A stretch of DNA of 64,000 bases from Terriglobus albidus (GTDB taxonomy: Bacteria > Acidobacteriota > Terriglobia > Terriglobales > Acidobacteriaceae). The stretch lies in the NCBI RefSeq assembly GCF_008000815.1, contig NZ_CP042806.1:6262001-6326000 (forward strand), written 5' to 3'. Both the position numbers and the translations under genes were made by a program. The notes under the pieces are model-generated. The model was given only the letters and a program-made list of their open reading frames with translations, made no database searches and had not been told where the DNA came from. Every line of letters starts with the position of its first letter. Position 1 is the stretch's first letter. Positions 27,560 through 37,694 of the stretch are shown in pieces.

Positions 27560-29506
27560 TTATGCCTGTGATTCAAGGGTGAGCGAGAGCTCTTCCCATT
27601 CTTGCATGAGCGACTGTAGTTGATCGCGGAGCTGCGCCAGCAGCTCCGTCTGCCGCTGCGTCTCATCCGCAGAGACGAAGTTACAGAGGGCCTGTTCGGT
27701 GGTCGCTATCGCCGATTCGGTGCGCGGAATCTCTTCTTCAAGAGAGCCCAGACGGTCTTCCAGTTGACGCAGTTTGATGGGGTTCAGGCGCTTGCCGCCC
27801 GCGGGCTGAACCGCCTGCGATGTTTGCGGTACGGCTGCGGAATCATTACCGTTCCTCGACTCGCGCGGCTGAGACACCTTCGGCGTCTCTGCCGGAGCGG
27901 CATGTCCTTCTTTGGTCCGCAGATAGTCTTCGTAGTTCCCGGGGTAGACATGGACGTGGCCGCCCTCTACCTCGAAGACCTTCGTCGCCAGGCCGTCGAT
28001 GAAGTAGCGGTCATGTGAGACGAAGACCACCGTTCCGGTGAAGTTGCGGATAGCTTCCAGCAGAACGTCCTTGGCGCGCAGGTCGAGGTGGTTTGTGGGC
28101 TCGTCCATCAGCAGAAAGTTCGCCGGCGAAACCAGCATCTTGGCCAGGGCATAGCGGTTGCGCTCGCCGCCGGAGAGCACGCCAAGCTGCTTGAAGACGT
28201 CGTCTCCGGAGAAGAGGAAGCAGCCCAGCAGCCCGCGCAGTTCGACCTCAGGCACCTTTGGTGCGGCGGACGAGATATCGTCCAGCATCTTCGCCTGCGG
28301 ATCGAGCACCTTGTACTGGTCCTGCGCGAAGTAATCGCCTGCCACGTTGTGGCCCAGCTTGATCTCTCCCGAGGTAGGCGGCTCAAGCTGCGAGAGCAGG
28401 CGGATCAATGTCGATTTACCGGCTCCGTTTGCGCCTACCAGGGCAATGCGGTCGCCGCGGTCGATGGTGAAGCTTACGTTCTCCAGCACTTGCTTGGGGC
28501 CGTAGGACTTGTACATTCCCTTCGCCTCCAGAACGGTGCGCCCGCTGGCCGGCGGTTGCGGGAAGGTGAAGTGGATGGTGGATTCCTCTTCGGGAATCTC
28601 GATGCGTTCGATCTTTTCGAGCTCCTTGATGCGCGACTGCACCTGCTTGGCCTTGGTGGCCTGGTAGCGGAAGCGGCCGATGAAGGCCTCGAGTTGCTCG
28701 ATGTGGTCGCGCTGGTTTTTGTACGCCGACAGAAGCTGCTGCTTGCGCTCCTGTTTCTGGGTGACGTACTTCTCATAGCCGCCTGTGTAGAAGTGCAGCC
28801 GCTTGTTCCAGACCTCCGCGATCTTCTCGACGGTGACATCGAGGAAGTAGCGGTCGTGCGAAATAAGGATGAAGCCGTGCGGATAGCCCTTCAGATAGCC
28901 TTCAAGCCAGTTCCTCGACTCCAGATCCAGGTGATTCGTGGGCTCGTCCAGAAGCAGCAGCGACGGCTTCTGCAGCAGCAGCTTGGCAAGGGCAATACGC
29001 ATCTGCCAGCCGCCGGAGAACTCGCTGGTGTCCCGGCCCCAATCTTCTTTGCTGAACCCCAGGCCGCCGAGGACGCTGCCCACCTGCGCATCGAGAGCGT
29101 AACCGTCGTGGGCGTGAAAGAGGTCATTGATCTCAGAAAAACGCTCGGCGACCTCGGTGTATTCGGAGGATGTGGGATCCAGCTCTGACATGGCCTGGGA
29201 GAGCTTCTCAAGCTCCCGCTCCATCTCGCGCTGGGATTGAAAGACCGTGAGGCACTCGTTGAAGACGGTGCGGCCGGTGAGATTGAGGCCATCCTGCGGC
29301 AGATAGCCCAGGGTCATGCCCTTGGTGCGGTGCAGCGCGCCGTAGTCGAGGGTTTCGATGCCGGCCAGGGTCTTCAGGAGTGTGGATTTGCCGGTGCCAT
29401 TGCCGCCCACCAGCCCAGTGCGTTCATGGGCGGTGATCAGCCAGTTGGCCTCGTCAAAGAGCAATTTGGGGCCGAATCGTTTTCCGGCAGCGGCGAGTTG
29501 CAGCAT
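27560..29506 (-). CDS. ABC-F family ATPase (ribosome-associated, Uup/EttA-like)
   Basis: A 648-residue protein with two ABC nucleotide-binding domains and no membrane part. The first domain has GGNGTGKSTLLKTLAG and FSGGWQMRIALAKLLLQ with LLDEPTNHLDLES. The linker (about 230-320) contains the basic KQERKQQLLSAYKNQRDHIE arm. The second domain has GANGAGKSTLIRLLS and LSGGERNRYALAKMLV with LMDEPTNHLDL. The C-terminal coiled coil (about 580-648, LRQLEDRLGSLEEEIPRTES) is as in Uup/YdiF. ABC-F proteins act on translating ribosomes, and some give antibiotic tolerance; the exact subfamily is not clear. Its pairing with ppc is unexplained. Confidence 0.9.
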   Translation of the reverse strand: MLQLAAAGKRFGPKLLFDEANWLITAHERTGLVGGNGTGKSTLLKTLAGIETLDYGALHRTKGMTLGYLPQDGLNLTGRTVFNECLTVFQSQREMERELEKLSQAMSELDPTSSEYTEVAERFSEINDLFHAHDGYALDAQVGSVLGGLGFSKEDWGRDTSEFSGGWQMRIALAKLLLQKPSLLLLDEPTNHLDLESRNWLEGYLKGYPHGFILISHDRYFLDVTVEKIAEVWNKRLHFYTGGYEKYVTQKQERKQQLLSAYKNQRDHIEQLEAFIGRFRYQATKAKQVQSRIKELEKIERIEIPEEESTIHFTFPQPPASGRTVLEAKGMYKSYGPKQVLENVSFTIDRGDRIALVGANGAGKSTLIRLLSQLEPPTSGEIKLGHNVAGDYFAQDQYKVLDPQAKMLDDISSAAPKVPEVELRGLLGCFLFSGDDVFKQLGVLSGGERNRYALAKMLVSPANFLLMDEPTNHLDLRAKDVLLEAIRNFTGTVVFVSHDRYFIDGLATKVFEVEGGHVHVYPGNYEDYLRTKEGHAAPAETPKVSQPRESRNGNDSAAVPQTSQAVQPAGGKRLNPIKLRQLEDRLGSLEEEIPRTESAIATTEQALCNFVSADETQRQTELLAQLRDQLQSLMQEWEELSLTLESQA

Positions 29507-29531
29507 TACTCTTCTATTTTCGCAGGTGCGG

Positions 29532-30623
29532 CTACGGTGTGAGCGGGCAGGGCTTAATCATGCACTTCACTTCAAGGCTAAACTGCGGCATCACGTGCTG
29601 ATCCGGTCGCAACAAACCACGCTGCCGGAGTTGAAAGACAGTTCGCCTCAGTTTTCGTTGCTCTGCCTCGACTACACGTCCGAGCTGCCGGCTATACATC
29701 GCTCGCCCCTGCCACACAATGGTCGAGCTTTCTTCCGGATGCCATGGCATGTCCTTCGCCGAAACTCCAAGAAAATGCGCGATCAGGTGATGACGTGTTA
29801 CGGCATTCAGCGGCCAGACGGCGTAGCACGAGCCATGTCCATGCGTTGCGACATAGCGCTTGTAGCCGATGACATCATTGTCCACGCGAACCAGCTCTCC
29901 TTCTGCATTGTCGTCATGCTCTGAGAGCTCATAGTTGTACACAGGCGGCCAGCCTAACGGATCGTGAACCCCCATGGAATCCCCACACGCACCGCCTCCG
30001 GAAAGCGGAATGCTGGTTTTGCTCGAAACGACATAGATCGTGAGATGCTCTTCAGACTTTGCAACAATTGGGCCGACTAATTGAGGATCAGGCCGATCTG
30101 CAAGCATCATGGCAGCAATCTTTGTTAATAGATTTTCGTTCACCGAGGAAAACCATCGCCGGAGAAGTTCCTGCGATGCCTCTCGGGGAAGCTGACGCGC
30201 TAAAAAGGCTGCTTGTACCGGAAACAGATCCTCCAGCCCCGCGATCGCCCCTACGGGAATAGATATCTTTCCCTGGATCAGGGCATCCAGCATTGCGAGC
30301 ATTGCCAGCCGTGATGGTTCATAAAAGTAAACCGTATAAGGTCGTCCTTGCCCAGATGAAACCGGCCAATCCTGGACCAAGGTCTCAATCGCGGCCATCG
30401 TTTGAGGATCTTGTGTCTTTTGCGCGAAGTATGCGGCCCAGGCAACCAGACGCGGATCACGACTCACCAACCACTGCTGCAGCATCTGGGGTGTTGTCAC
30501 TGTCTCTGTCGTAACCACAGGTGTAGGTCCGGGCTGCATCACCGGCGCGGCAGCCGGCTGCTGCGCCGCCGCTACCGGCACCAGACAGAACACCCACAGT
30601 AACGTCGGTAGAAAGCGGCGCAT
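29532..30623 (-). CDS. secreted protein of unknown function with HEAT-like N-terminal half
   Basis: A 363-residue protein with a signal peptide (MRRFLPTLLWVFCLVPVAAA, cut near AQQ). A Pro/Ala/Gln-rich linker follows. Residues 50-190 are helical and repeat-like (LVSRDPRLVAWAAYFAQK, LLTKIAAMMLADRPD), resembling HEAT-type repeats. The second half, with YVVSSKTSIPLSGGGACGDS and HGHGSCYAVWPLNAV, contains Cys and His but matches no family I recall. It is 25 bases upstream of the ABC-F gene on the same strand and may share its promoter. No enzymatic motif is evident. Confidence 0.7.
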   Translation of the reverse strand: MRRFLPTLLWVFCLVPVAAAQQPAAAPVMQPGPTPVVTTETVTTPQMLQQWLVSRDPRLVAWAAYFAQKTQDPQTMAAIETLVQDWPVSSGQGRPYTVYFYEPSRLAMLAMLDALIQGKISIPVGAIAGLEDLFPVQAAFLARQLPREASQELLRRWFSSVNENLLTKIAAMMLADRPDPQLVGPIVAKSEEHLTIYVVSSKTSIPLSGGGACGDSMGVHDPLGWPPVYNYELSEHDDNAEGELVRVDNDVIGYKRYVATHGHGSCYAVWPLNAVTRHHLIAHFLGVSAKDMPWHPEESSTIVWQGRAMYSRQLGRVVEAEQRKLRRTVFQLRQRGLLRPDQHVMPQFSLEVKCMIKPCPLTP

Positions 30624-30749
30624 GTATCACCCAATACGGGTTAGACGACGCGCCCCGCTCGAATGTTCCTGACCGCACACTTCTCTGGCAGCACATCCCT
30701 GCCATGCAGCATCTGAAAGGCCAGCACGACGTGCAGGAAAGGCATTGCA

Positions 30750-32429
30750 GTGAACGACGAAGAACGCGAGCTTGCCACCGGTTCCCCCGCCTCCGAGTCC
30801 ACTCCACCTCCTTCCCGCCCCAGACGCCGCTTTGGCTGGCTGCAATGGGTCGGTATCGCTGTTGTCCTCGGTCTATTGATCTTCGGCGGAGCCACATGGT
30901 GGCTTGTCCGCCACGCTGAGCCCTTGATGCGCCAGCGCATCATCGACACACTCTCGGCCCGCTTCCAATCGCCGGTCGAGCTGGATGAGTTCCACGTCAC
31001 CGCCGCCAAGGGCCTTGGCGTAGAAGGCAAGGGCCTGCGCATCATGTACCTGATCGAGGTGAATGCACAGGGGCAGCAGCGTGAAGAACCGATGCTGGCC
31101 ATTGATGAGTTCCGCTTCCACACCACGCTGGCCAATCTGCGCAAATCACCCATGCATGTCGGAGAGGTCTACGTCACCGGTCTGCATCTCCGCAAGCCTC
31201 CCAAAGAAGACCGCAAGATAACGCCGCCGGAACCGAAAAAGCCGCCGAAAGAGTCAATCGTCGTCGACCGCATCATCGTCGACCATGCCGACCTGGTGAT
31301 GGAGACACACAAGGAAAACAAAGAACCGCTCGAATGGGATATCGCACATATGGTTTTAGTCGACGTCGGCGCGAAGCGCCCTTTCGACTACACGGCAACA
31401 CTGGTCAATCCCAAGCCCCTGGGTGATATCGCCTCCAAAGGTCACTTCGGCCCCTGGAACATCTTCGTTCCCGGCGATACGCCGCTGGACGGCGTCTATG
31501 AGTTCTCCCGCGCCGACCTGAGTACGACGAAGGGCATCGCCGGCATCCTCTCCTCAAAAGGCAGCTTCGGCGGAACGCTGGATAACATCGTCGCCGATGG
31601 AGAGACCGATACGCCCGACTTCCGCCTGGACGTCAGCGAACATCCCGTGCCCCTGCACACGAAGTATCACGCCATCATCGATGGGACCAATGGAGATGTC
31701 CTGCTGCAGCCGGTCGAAGCATGGTTATTGAAAAGCTACTTTGTTTGCGTCGGCCACGTGATCAACAACAAAAACCCCAAAGGCAAAGACATCCGCCTTG
31801 ATGTCGTGATGCCGAAGGCGCGCATTGAAGACATGCTACGTTTGGGAGTCAAAACCTCGCCTCCGCTGATGACCGGCGGCTTCAAGATGAAGACCAGGCT
31901 GCATATTCCTCCCGGCGATGTCGCCATAGCCAAAAAGCTCGAACTGACCGATGGCACCTTTGAGATCCACGGCGCGCACTTCACCAGCGACAGGATCCAG
32001 GAGAAGATCGATGCCCTGAGCATGCGCGCCCAGGGCCGCCCCAAAGAAGCCAACGTTCAGGGTACGGCCGGCTTCGATACCCCCAGCGACATGCGCGGGA
32101 GCTTCCAGCTCAAGAACGGCATCATCAACGTCCCCTCACTGCGCTACGACATGCCGGGAGCCCAGGTGCTGATGCTCGGCCAGTACTCGACCGACGGCAA
32201 CACCTTCGACTTCGTCGGCAAGGTGCGCACCAAAGCCCGAATAAGCCAGATGGTGACGGGATGGAAGGGATGGCTCTTGAAACCTGCCGACCCGTTCTTC
32301 AAGAAACACGGCGCGGGTGCTGAGATCCCGGTGAAGATCAACGGCACGAAAGACGAGCCGCACTTCGGGACAGACTTCAAGGATGACCGGACGAAGGACC
32401 TGGGGAAGGATTTGCCGCCACCGCAGTAG
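30750..32429 (+). CDS. AsmA-like membrane-anchored protein
   Basis: A 559-residue protein. The N-terminus is Pro-rich and cytoplasmic, followed by one hydrophobic helix (about 28-52) and then a long beta-rich periplasmic part. The start of that part, MRQRIIDTLSARFQSPVELD, is the typical AsmA/DUF748 entry. AsmA-like proteins are thought to carry lipids between membranes or affect outer-membrane assembly. The start is a GTG at 30750 with AGGAAAGG upstream. It is divergent from the secreted protein at 29532, with about 126 bases between them. The C-terminus ends in a charged tail without a second membrane segment. Confidence 0.78.
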   Translation: MNDEERELATGSPASESTPPPSRPRRRFGWLQWVGIAVVLGLLIFGGATWWLVRHAEPLMRQRIIDTLSARFQSPVELDEFHVTAAKGLGVEGKGLRIMYLIEVNAQGQQREEPMLAIDEFRFHTTLANLRKSPMHVGEVYVTGLHLRKPPKEDRKITPPEPKKPPKESIVVDRIIVDHADLVMETHKENKEPLEWDIAHMVLVDVGAKRPFDYTATLVNPKPLGDIASKGHFGPWNIFVPGDTPLDGVYEFSRADLSTTKGIAGILSSKGSFGGTLDNIVADGETDTPDFRLDVSEHPVPLHTKYHAIIDGTNGDVLLQPVEAWLLKSYFVCVGHVINNKNPKGKDIRLDVVMPKARIEDMLRLGVKTSPPLMTGGFKMKTRLHIPPGDVAIAKKLELTDGTFEIHGAHFTSDRIQEKIDALSMRAQGRPKEANVQGTAGFDTPSDMRGSFQLKNGIINVPSLRYDMPGAQVLMLGQYSTDGNTFDFVGKVRTKARISQMVTGWKGWLLKPADPFFKKHGAGAEIPVKINGTKDEPHFGTDFKDDRTKDLGKDLPPPQ

Positions 32430-32500
32430 TTGCTAGTTGCTAGTTCTGGTTGCTAATTTGTGCCCATGCTGCTTACCCAGCCCATGCACTGGGTGCCCCT
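32425..32500. repeat. heptad tandem repeat (TTGCTAG) and small palindrome
   Basis: Directly after the AsmA-like stop, AGTTGCT is repeated two to three times (32429-32455). It is followed by ACCCAG...CTGGGT at 32475-32494, which resembles the palindromic repeat family. The gap to the next gene is 102 bases and shows nothing else. Confidence 0.55.
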
Positions 32501-32531
32501 CGATAAGGAAGAAGACTGTGTCGATACACAC

Positions 32532-32894
32532 CTACGAGCCTGAGATCAGCCTTTTCAAGATCCGCCGCCACCAGCTCACCCGCGGCTGCGGCATATCCAC
32601 TCCCGGCTGGACGAAATAGTCACAGCATTCCGGAACGCTTTGAAGCACCCGTGGGTCCATCCCCGCATAGCGGTGACAGCCGAAGTCCTGCTGCTTCAGG
32701 ATCTCGATCGCCCGCTTCAGGTCCTTCTTACTGGCCGGCTGGCGGACCCAGCCGCAGTGCTGCGGAGAACTTTCGACCCAGTTCACCAGCTCCGGGGCGA
32801 TCTTCTGGGGAATGCCGCAGCCCATGCACTCATTCTGGATGACATAAAAGTCACCGGGGACAGAACGAGGGTCTGCTGTAAAGCGTGGTGGCAT
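32532..32894 (-). CDS. small Cys-rich protein with one ferredoxin-like CxxC site
   Basis: A 120-residue protein with six cysteines (C23, C26, C47, C73, C90, C91). The first pair, in [20 protein letters not shown], looks like one half of a ferredoxin cluster-binding loop; the other Cys residues are not in the standard spacing. The middle is helical ([20 protein letters not shown]). It ends with a basic, aromatic tail ([12 protein letters not shown]). I do not recognise the family. It is convergent with the AsmA-like gene and divergent from typA. Metal or Fe-S binding is a guess from the cysteines. Confidence 0.65.
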   Translation of the reverse strand: MPPRFTADPRSVPGDFYVIQNECMGCGIPQKIAPELVNWVESSPQHCGWVRQPASKKDLKRAIEILKQQDFGCHRYAGMDPRVLQSVPECCDYFVQPGVDMPQPRVSWWRRILKRLISGS

Positions 32895-33018
32895 AGCTTA
32901 CCGAAAGATTAGTCCCCTCCGTCGCGTGCCGCCAGCCCGTGCTGGTAAACTGTTGGAGGCGGCAGATTCCTGCCGGTTCCCCGCAAAACTCAAGTTTTCA
33001 GAACAGGATCCACTTCCC

Positions 33019-34836
<1,818 letters not shown>

Positions 34837-34871
34837 TAGGCTTACGTCTAAGAGCTAGTCTCGGAGATTTG

Positions 34872-35174
34872 ATGGCAGTACAGCCGGAAGCAGCGCACGA
34901 GGAAAGACAGCGTCACGATCGTCCGGCCCCCGTCTGGCTGCAACGCATTTCGCTGTTCATCCTGGTGCTGTTCTGTGTCTACCTGGGTGTGCTGGTGACG
35001 GTGCTTCCCTGGTGGCCCCGCGTATGGGACCACAACAATCTCTTCAATGCATATCCAACCATCGGCGCCATTCTCCGGAATGGCGCCATCAAGGGCCTGA
35101 TCTCGGGTCTCGGCCTGCTGGATATCTGGATCGGCATCAGCGAAGTGATTCAATACCGCGACTATCGCGGATAG
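34872..35174 (+). CDS. small membrane protein, unknown
   Basis: A 100-residue protein. A charged N-terminus (residues 1-28) precedes a strong hydrophobic helix (about 29-52, ISLFILVLFCVYLGVLVTV). A second amphipathic stretch (about 70-90) includes GLISGLGLLDIWIGISEV. The start ATG at 34872 is preceded by TTG in frame. It lies 36 bases after typA on the same strand and may be co-transcribed. No family assignment. Confidence 0.68.
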   Translation: MAVQPEAAHEERQRHDRPAPVWLQRISLFILVLFCVYLGVLVTVLPWWPRVWDHNNLFNAYPTIGAILRNGAIKGLISGLGLLDIWIGISEVIQYRDYRG

Positions 35175-35185
35175 TCGCGATGAAC

Positions 35186-35265
35186 AATGGAATAAGTGAA
35201 TGATCGAATAACGCCTTGCTTGCCACTGGCTTTATTCAATTATTCAATCTTTCCGTTATTCCATT
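35186..35265. repeat. opposed ATTCAA-type heptad arrays (imperfect hairpin)
   Basis: The 10-base ends AATGGAATAA (35186-35195) and TTATTCCATT (35256-35265) are perfect inverted repeats. Between them, GAATGATCGAATAA faces TTATTCAATTATTCAAT. The element fills the gap between the membrane-protein gene and the LOG-family start, ending 13 bases before that ATG. It is AT-rich compared with the surrounding genes. Confidence 0.75.
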
Positions 35266-35277
35266 ACCCTTCTTCCT

Positions 35278-36228
35278 ATGAGTCACCCGCAGCATCCGGT
35301 TCCGGATCCCCTCCAGCACGCTCCCCTCGCCTACGAGGACGAGCACTTCATCAACTCCCCCGATGGACGCATCTTCCGCATTCTGGCGGAGTACTCTGAA
35401 CCTCTTGCGCGCTTCCGTAAGGAGCGTGTCCAGGACACGGTCGTCTTCTTCGGCTCTGCCCGCTTTATCGGTATGGACGCTGCCGAAGATCAGATGCGGC
35501 TGCTGGAGAACACTGGTTCCGCGAAGCTTGCACCGGAGGAAGAACAGCCGGCGTTCGACGGCGAAGAGACCAGCGAGCTGAAGAAGAAACGCACCGAAGC
35601 CGCCATTGAGATGGCTCGCTATTACGAAGACGCGCGCACACTGGCGCACATGATGGCTACCTGGGCGATGAAACTCCCAGGCCGCCGCAACCGCTTCGTC
35701 GTCACCTCCGGCGGAGGACCCGGCATTATGGAGGCCGCGAACCGCGGCGCCACCGAGGCCGGAGCCAAGACCATCGGCCTGAACATCGCGCTCCCATTCG
35801 AACAGCTGCCGAACCCCTGGATCACACCGGAGCTCAACTTCCAGTTCCACTACTTCTTCATGCGTAAGTACTGGTTTGCCTACCTGGCAAAGGCGCTGGT
35901 GGTCTTTCCCGGAGGCTTTGGAACACTGGACGAGATGTTCGAGCTCCTGACGCTCGCCCAGACCCGCAAGCTGGCCAAACAGATCACGGTCGTGATCTAC
36001 GGACGCGAGTACTGGTCGCAGGTCATCAATCTCGATGTGCTGGTAGACAAGGGCGCCATCGCAGTCAAAGACCGCGATCTCTTCCAGTTCGCCGACACTC
36101 CGGAAGAAGCGTTCCGCCTTCTGGTCGAAGGCCTGACGAAGAACCATCTACAACCGCAAGCCGAACCGGCAACTCCGCCCAGCGTGGAAGACTTTGTCGG
36201 CCCGGATATTGCGAAGACGAGAGGCTAG
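35278..36228 (+). CDS. LOG-family protein (TIGR00730-type, cytokinin phosphoribohydrolase-like)
   Basis: A 316-residue protein with the LOG/lysine-decarboxylase-like Rossmann fold. VVFFGSARF is followed by a long insert. The signature motifs are TSGGGPGIMEAANRGA and VVFPGGFGTLDEMFELLTL (PGGxGTxxE, the catalytic site of the nucleoside 5'-monophosphate phosphoribohydrolases). Members release a base from a nucleotide; some act on cytokinin nucleotides, and in many bacteria the physiological substrate is unknown. The insert between the first strand and GGGPGIM makes this longer than the typical 190-residue LOG. No Shine-Dalgarno is visible, and the heptad repeat lies immediately upstream. Confidence 0.85.
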   Translation: MSHPQHPVPDPLQHAPLAYEDEHFINSPDGRIFRILAEYSEPLARFRKERVQDTVVFFGSARFIGMDAAEDQMRLLENTGSAKLAPEEEQPAFDGEETSELKKKRTEAAIEMARYYEDARTLAHMMATWAMKLPGRRNRFVVTSGGGPGIMEAANRGATEAGAKTIGLNIALPFEQLPNPWITPELNFQFHYFFMRKYWFAYLAKALVVFPGGFGTLDEMFELLTLAQTRKLAKQITVVIYGREYWSQVINLDVLVDKGAIAVKDRDLFQFADTPEEAFRLLVEGLTKNHLQPQAEPATPPSVEDFVGPDIAKTRG

Positions 36229-36260
36229 TTGAATGGTTGATTGGTTGAATAGTTGAATGG
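36229..36260. repeat. left arm of a 32-bp heptad inverted repeat around the 36401 gene
   Basis: TTGAATGGTTGATTGG...TTGAATGG is built of degenerate TTGAAT heptads. Its mate is 37066-37097 in opposite orientation, with 27 of 32 positions matching. The pair brackets the small membrane-protein gene at 36401-37018. Confidence 0.7.
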
Positions 36261-36283
36261 TTCCGCCCGAGTACCGTACCAGA

Positions 36284-36390
36284 TCCCATGCTGGGTGCCC
36301 CATATATGCGAAGCATATGTGGGATATTAGGGTTCCCCGCGACCTTGCTTCGCTGGGGTGAACCATTCGAGCGAAGCTCGAACTGGTGGG
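36284..36390. repeat. modular palindromic repeat element
   Basis: CTGGGTGCCCCAT leads into ATATGC/GCATAT (3-base loop GAA), then GGTTCCCC...GGGGTGA, then ATTCGAGC/GCTCGAAC (loop GAA). The same order of modules recurs at 55521-55678 with different loops. It is not coding and does not look like a terminator. Confidence 0.65.
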
Positions 36391-36400
36391 AGCAACTCCC

Positions 36401-37018
36401 TTAGCTGGTCGCCACCGGTTGCAGTTCCGTCCGGACCTCAGGTTCCCAATCCGGTTCCACCCACATCCAAACAGCGCCTGGCAGCACGATGCAGAAGGAC
36501 ACGAGACCAACAAACCACGCGACAGGATCGATGAGATCGCGGGGATTCAACCCGTCGGGACGGTTGGGCAACAAGCCCCATGCCGTCAGATAGACAATCA
36601 GCACGATCACTAATGTCACCTGAAGAATCGTCCAGGAGCGTTCCACAGTCTTGAGACGCAGCATCTCGCGCCACTCAGATTTCCATGAAGAGCGATAAGT
36701 TCTCAGGAGATTGTTCGTCCGCAGCGACTCTTGTTCCGCTTCGTTAAGCTCATCCCAACTCCGGCCGAATTCATAGATCGCCCGATCGTCCGGATCTGTC
36801 ACGAAACGGCCCGGGCGCGTCCAGTTAGACGTAAAGAAAAGGCTAAAGACCAAAACGTTGAAAAGGTTGATGCCCTTAGAGAAGCCACGATGCGTCTCCC
36901 CAAGTGTCATCAACCAGAAGAACATTAGAAACGACGACGCGAGAACGACCTGCCGCCGTCTCCAACGCCGCGAACGAAACTTCAACGCCTGCCTCAGAAC
37001 AAAACCTGGTTTTGCCAT
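36401..37018 (-). CDS. multi-pass membrane protein, unknown
   Basis: A 205-residue protein. An Arg-rich N-terminus (residues 10-23) is followed by hydrophobic segments at about 24-38, 49-62, 131-150 and 165-187. A charged hydrophilic domain (about 70-125, with NEAEQESLRTNNLLRTYRSS) lies between the two pairs. It ends in a short acidic tail. No family that I can name. It is set apart from its neighbours by heptad inverted repeats on both sides, which may reflect past insertion, but no transposase or target duplication is visible. Confidence 0.65.
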   Translation of the reverse strand: MAKPGFVLRQALKFRSRRWRRRQVVLASSFLMFFWLMTLGETHRGFSKGINLFNVLVFSLFFTSNWTRPGRFVTDPDDRAIYEFGRSWDELNEAEQESLRTNNLLRTYRSSWKSEWREMLRLKTVERSWTILQVTLVIVLIVYLTAWGLLPNRPDGLNPRDLIDPVAWFVGLVSFCIVLPGAVWMWVEPDWEPEVRTELQPVATS

Positions 37019-37065
37019 AACTCTCCCGTCGCCAGATGCGAAAGAGTGCGATCAATGTTCAGGCA

Positions 37066-37097
37066 CTATTCAACTATTCAACGATTGAACTATTCAA
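37066..37097. repeat. right arm of the 32-bp heptad inverted repeat
   Basis: CTATTCAACTATTCAACG...ATTCAA is the inverted mate of 36229-36260. It contains the stop codon and last few codons of the 37074-37649 gene, so the C-terminal residues of that protein are repeat-derived. Confidence 0.7.
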
Positions 37098-37649
37098 CCC
37101 TTTTCCAAACAGCGCCCTCGGCCCCGCCATTAAAAACCGGTAAATAATCAGCGGAATATGCTGCAGGTCGGCTCCGAGCGAGTCAGCCTGGCCGTCCGTG
37201 AGGATCGCGCCCTGTTCCATCGCGAACCAGTTGAAGCCGGTCGACAGCGCGGCCAGCAAAAAACTGGCGACCAGGCTGCCGCGGATCTTCTGGGGCGAGA
37301 CCCAGGTGTGCACTACATACTGCACGCCGACGAGCGCCGCGGGAATCGCCACCAGCATGATCAACGCCGTGGCCCAGAGTGGGCGGGCATCGCGCAGACG
37401 CTGAATGACGGAGCCAAGAAAACCGCCCAATCCAGCGGCAAATACAGCTTCGGTCAGCATGGCGCCGAGCGCCTGACCGGCGGCGGCGTGATGGTCAGAG
37501 ATAAAGAAGATGGGTGCGCGCAACGCAGCACTGAAGAGGGCCGCCTTCCAGTTCCACTCGCGAAGGAGGTGCTGGCCGGGGTTGCGGAGAATATCCGCGA
37601 TGGCGCCGTGAAGCGTCGTAGAGGGTGGCGCTGAAGATTCCGTGATCAT
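37074..37649 (-). CDS. membrane protein, unknown
   Basis: About 191 residues, with hydrophobic segments around LFSAALRAPIFF, LGAMLTEAVFAAGLGGFLG, ALIMLVAIPAALVGVQYVVHTWV and LVASFLLAALSTGFNWFAM. The C-terminus PRALFGKGLNSSIVE includes codons from the heptad repeat. I chose ATG 37649; an ATG at 37667 would add six residues. It is divergent from the GT4 glycosyltransferase by about 45 bases. I do not recognise the family. Confidence 0.65.
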   Translation of the reverse strand: MITESSAPPSTTLHGAIADILRNPGQHLLREWNWKAALFSAALRAPIFFISDHHAAAGQALGAMLTEAVFAAGLGGFLGSVIQRLRDARPLWATALIMLVAIPAALVGVQYVVHTWVSPQKIRGSLVASFLLAALSTGFNWFAMEQGAILTDGQADSLGADLQHIPLIIYRFLMAGPRALFGKGLNSSIVE

Positions 37650-37694
37650 GCAGGCTACACACAGCATAGACGGAGCACTGTTACGCTAGCTTGC

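Noticed and set aside
28088-29188. A 366-codon frame opposite the ABC-F gene
   Set aside because: Antisense to two intact ABC domains and without recognisable motifs.
36229-37097. Insertion sequence or transposon
   Set aside because: Inverted arms exist, but there is no transposase and no target duplication visible, so I list it only as a repeat-bracketed gene.
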